Assembly (NCBI GenBank): GCA_011523115.1
Contig: WTHO01000132.1
Coordinates: forward strand, 15,513-39,838
Direction of reading: 5' to 3'
DNA from: Halieaceae bacterium
Lineage (GTDB): Bacteria; Pseudomonadota; Gammaproteobacteria; Pseudomonadales; Halieaceae
DNA: 24,326 nucleotides
The stretch's first letter is position 1. Every line of letters starts with the position of its first letter. Shown here in pieces: positions 23,102-24,326 of this stretch. A program made the translations under genes and the position numbers. The notes beneath the pieces are model-generated. The model was not told the DNA's origin, did not search any database, and worked only from the letters and a program-made list of their open reading frames with translations.

Positions 23102-24326
23102 CTAATACTGCACGGCGGCTTCTTCTTCGCGGAGTATCGTAGCTGACTTCCCAGATCGGATCCGGTAAATCACTTCGTAAGCCAGCACGGCCTGCACATA
23201 CTCGCGCGTCTCGCTGAAGGGGATAGCGTCCACCCATTGATCAACTGACATTGCTCCGTCGCTCCAGCGCGCCACGCGGCTAGGTCCCGCGTTATAGGCA
23301 GCAAGCGCCTTGATGCGGTTTCCCTCGTACCGTGTCATCAACTGAGCGTAATAAGTGCTGCCGAGCGAAATATTAACCTCCGGCTGATACAGCGAGCTCG
23401 CGCCGCGGTAGGTTTCGCCTCGCGCCTTCGCTACGCTGCGTGCCGTGGCCGGCATGACCTGCATCAAACCTCTAGCCCCGACTTTAGATCGAGCAAGCGC
23501 AAATAACCCACTCTCTCGTCGAGCAATAGCCAGCAAACTGTAGGGTTCCTGATCCATCTCCTCAGCGACACGTTGAAACGTTGGCCAATATCTGACGGGA
23601 AAGCGAAGATCGAGGCGATCCCAATCAGATGCGGCATTAGCCGAATCGGTCGCGAGGTCGGACCATCCTCTGCTCAATGCAATGTCACCGAGGGCGGACC
23701 TTCGATCACGGGGCAATTGATTCAGCGTATGTCGCCATTGCTCCTTCGCTTCTCTGCTGTCTCCCAACGCCAAAAGCTCCTGCGCGCGCTGCACTCCCAG
23801 TCGGGTCGGCTTGCCCAAGGGGGTTAACTCTCCTTGTGGGGAAATCTCATTCAGTGTGTAGGCGCTACCGACCCGATCAGCAGCCAGAAATCCATGAAAA
23901 CTCCTGCTTTGCGCCAAACTCGCCCATAGCGAATCACCCCCGGCCAGGCCCAATTCGTCTCGACTCCGGGCCACCCAATAGCGCCAACGGTCTGTCGACT
24001 GATTCTGCTTGCTTAGCCACGACACCCCGGACAGGATGTCCCTCCACCGCCCCTCCGCAATAGCGTTGCGTAACCAGATGATCGTCAGCTCATCGTCATT
24101 TAACGACTGTATCTGCGCGTCGACCCAGTCAGGCGGCGCGGGCGCACGTTCCGCGAATAAACTGTGTCTAACGATGGCAAGTCTGATTTTCCGCCAGCGG
24201 CCCTCAGCAGCTTCCATTTCACTCTTCACGCCGATCATCGCTTGGTAAGCACGGCTCGGATTCAATTGGGCAAGACGCCCAATACCCATCATCACGATAT
24301 CGGCATGTCGCTCAGTAAAGGGATGA
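23102..24326 (-). CDS. slt: Soluble lytic murein transglycosylase, 5' part outside window
   Basis: Slt cleaves peptidoglycan glycan strands to 1,6-anhydromuropeptides in the periplasm. The frame is open to the right edge, so the N-terminal signal and part of the helical ring are missing; about 407 residues remain of a usual 640 or so. The superhelical domain is seen as Trp/Arg-rich repeats (RWRDILSGVSWLSKQNQSTDRWRYWVARSRDELG). The linker contains FHGFLAADRVGSAYTLNE. The catalytic domain follows, with the Glu codon at 23513-23515 in AIARRESGLF, then KVGARGLMQVMPATA and LAAYNAGPSRVARW. The C-terminus ends at TAG 23102-23104. I take the in-frame GTG near 24295 as internal, because the upstream residues stay open and the N-terminal domain is absent. 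Confidence 0.93.
   Translation of the reverse strand, partial: HPFTERHADIVMMGIGRLAQLNPSRAYQAMIGVKSEMEAAEGRWRKIRLAIVRHSLFAERAPAPPDWVDAQIQSLNDDELTIIWLRNAIAEGRWRDILSGVSWLSKQNQSTDRWRYWVARSRDELGLAGGDSLWASLAQSRSFHGFLAADRVGSAYTLNEISPQGELTPLGKPTRLGVQRAQELLALGDSREAKEQWRHTLNQLPRDRRSALGDIALSRGWSDLATDSANAASDWDRLDLRFPVRYWPTFQRVAEEMDQEPYSLLAIARRESGLFALARSKVGARGLMQVMPATARSVAKARGETYRGASSLYQPEVNISLGSTYYAQLMTRYEGNRIKALAAYNAGPSRVARWSDGAMSVDQWVDAIPFSETREYVQAVLAYEVIYRIRSGKSATILREEEAAVQY

Noticed and set aside
1..24326. tRNA, rRNA, CRISPR arrays, insertion sequences, prophage or toxin-antitoxin genes
   Set aside because: The window is filled by recognisable coding regions with gaps no longer than about 170 bases, and I saw no cloverleaf sequence, regular spaced repeats, transposase motifs or attachment-site duplications.

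Overview
This window looks like chromosomal DNA of a gammaproteobacterium. The run leuC-leuD-leuB-asd-fimV-truA-trpF is the order familiar from Pseudomonas and its relatives, and rlmKL, slyX and yciH are typical of the group. The fused SRPBCC/short-chain dehydrogenase and the epoxide hydrolase would suit a marine OM60/NOR5-type (Halieaceae) or related lineage, but that is a guess from gene content only. I see no rRNA, tRNA, CRISPR array, insertion sequence, phage gene or integration site. Coding density is high: the longest gap between genes is about 170 bases, so no stretch over 300 bases lacks a gene.

Positions 1 to about 9742, all minus strand. This is a biosynthetic run read from right to left: leuC, leuD, leuB (leucine), asd (the aspartate-semialdehyde branch to Lys, Thr, Met and diaminopimelate), fimV (polar cell-wall/pilus hub protein), truA (tRNA pseudouridine synthase), then trpF, trpB and trpA (tryptophan). 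trpA is cut by the window edge. Most junctions are 4-base overlaps or gaps of a few bases. The exceptions are the 98 bases before fimV and the 44 bases between truA and trpF. A candidate promoter lies in front of leuC.

Positions 9888 to 15613, all minus strand. Read from right to left these are a lysophospholipid acyltransferase, a class I methyltransferase, two unrecognised predicted lipoproteins in overlapping frames, and rlmKL (dual 23S rRNA methyltransferase). The second lipoprotein gene overlaps rlmKL by 7 bases, so the lipoproteins are probably translationally coupled to it.

Positions 15786 to 19530, plus strand. First comes a small basic protein carrying an FLxxGGKVxxL motif like that of the RNA-polymerase-associated factor SutA. 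A hairpin flanked by a 10-base direct repeat separates it from a three-gene set: an SRPBCC domain fused to a DHRS12-like short-chain dehydrogenase, an epoxide hydrolase of the microsomal (EHN) type, and a PaaI-like hot-dog thioesterase. These three enzymes look like a small pathway acting on hydrophobic or CoA-linked substrates. This is the least conventional part of the window.

Positions 19537 to 24326. A membrane-anchored YtcJ-type amidohydrolase lies behind slyX on the minus strand. yciH (SUI1/eIF1-like) is divergent from slyX. A zinc-less medium-chain dehydrogenase and the C-terminal two thirds of a soluble lytic transglycosylase (slt) follow on the minus strand, and slt runs off the right edge.

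Several genes use non-ATG starts (TTG for truA; GTG for leuB, asd, the small basic protein and the thioesterase). I did not find a clear new defence or mobile system. The best leads are the SDR fusion cluster, the SutA-motif protein and the lipoprotein pair.
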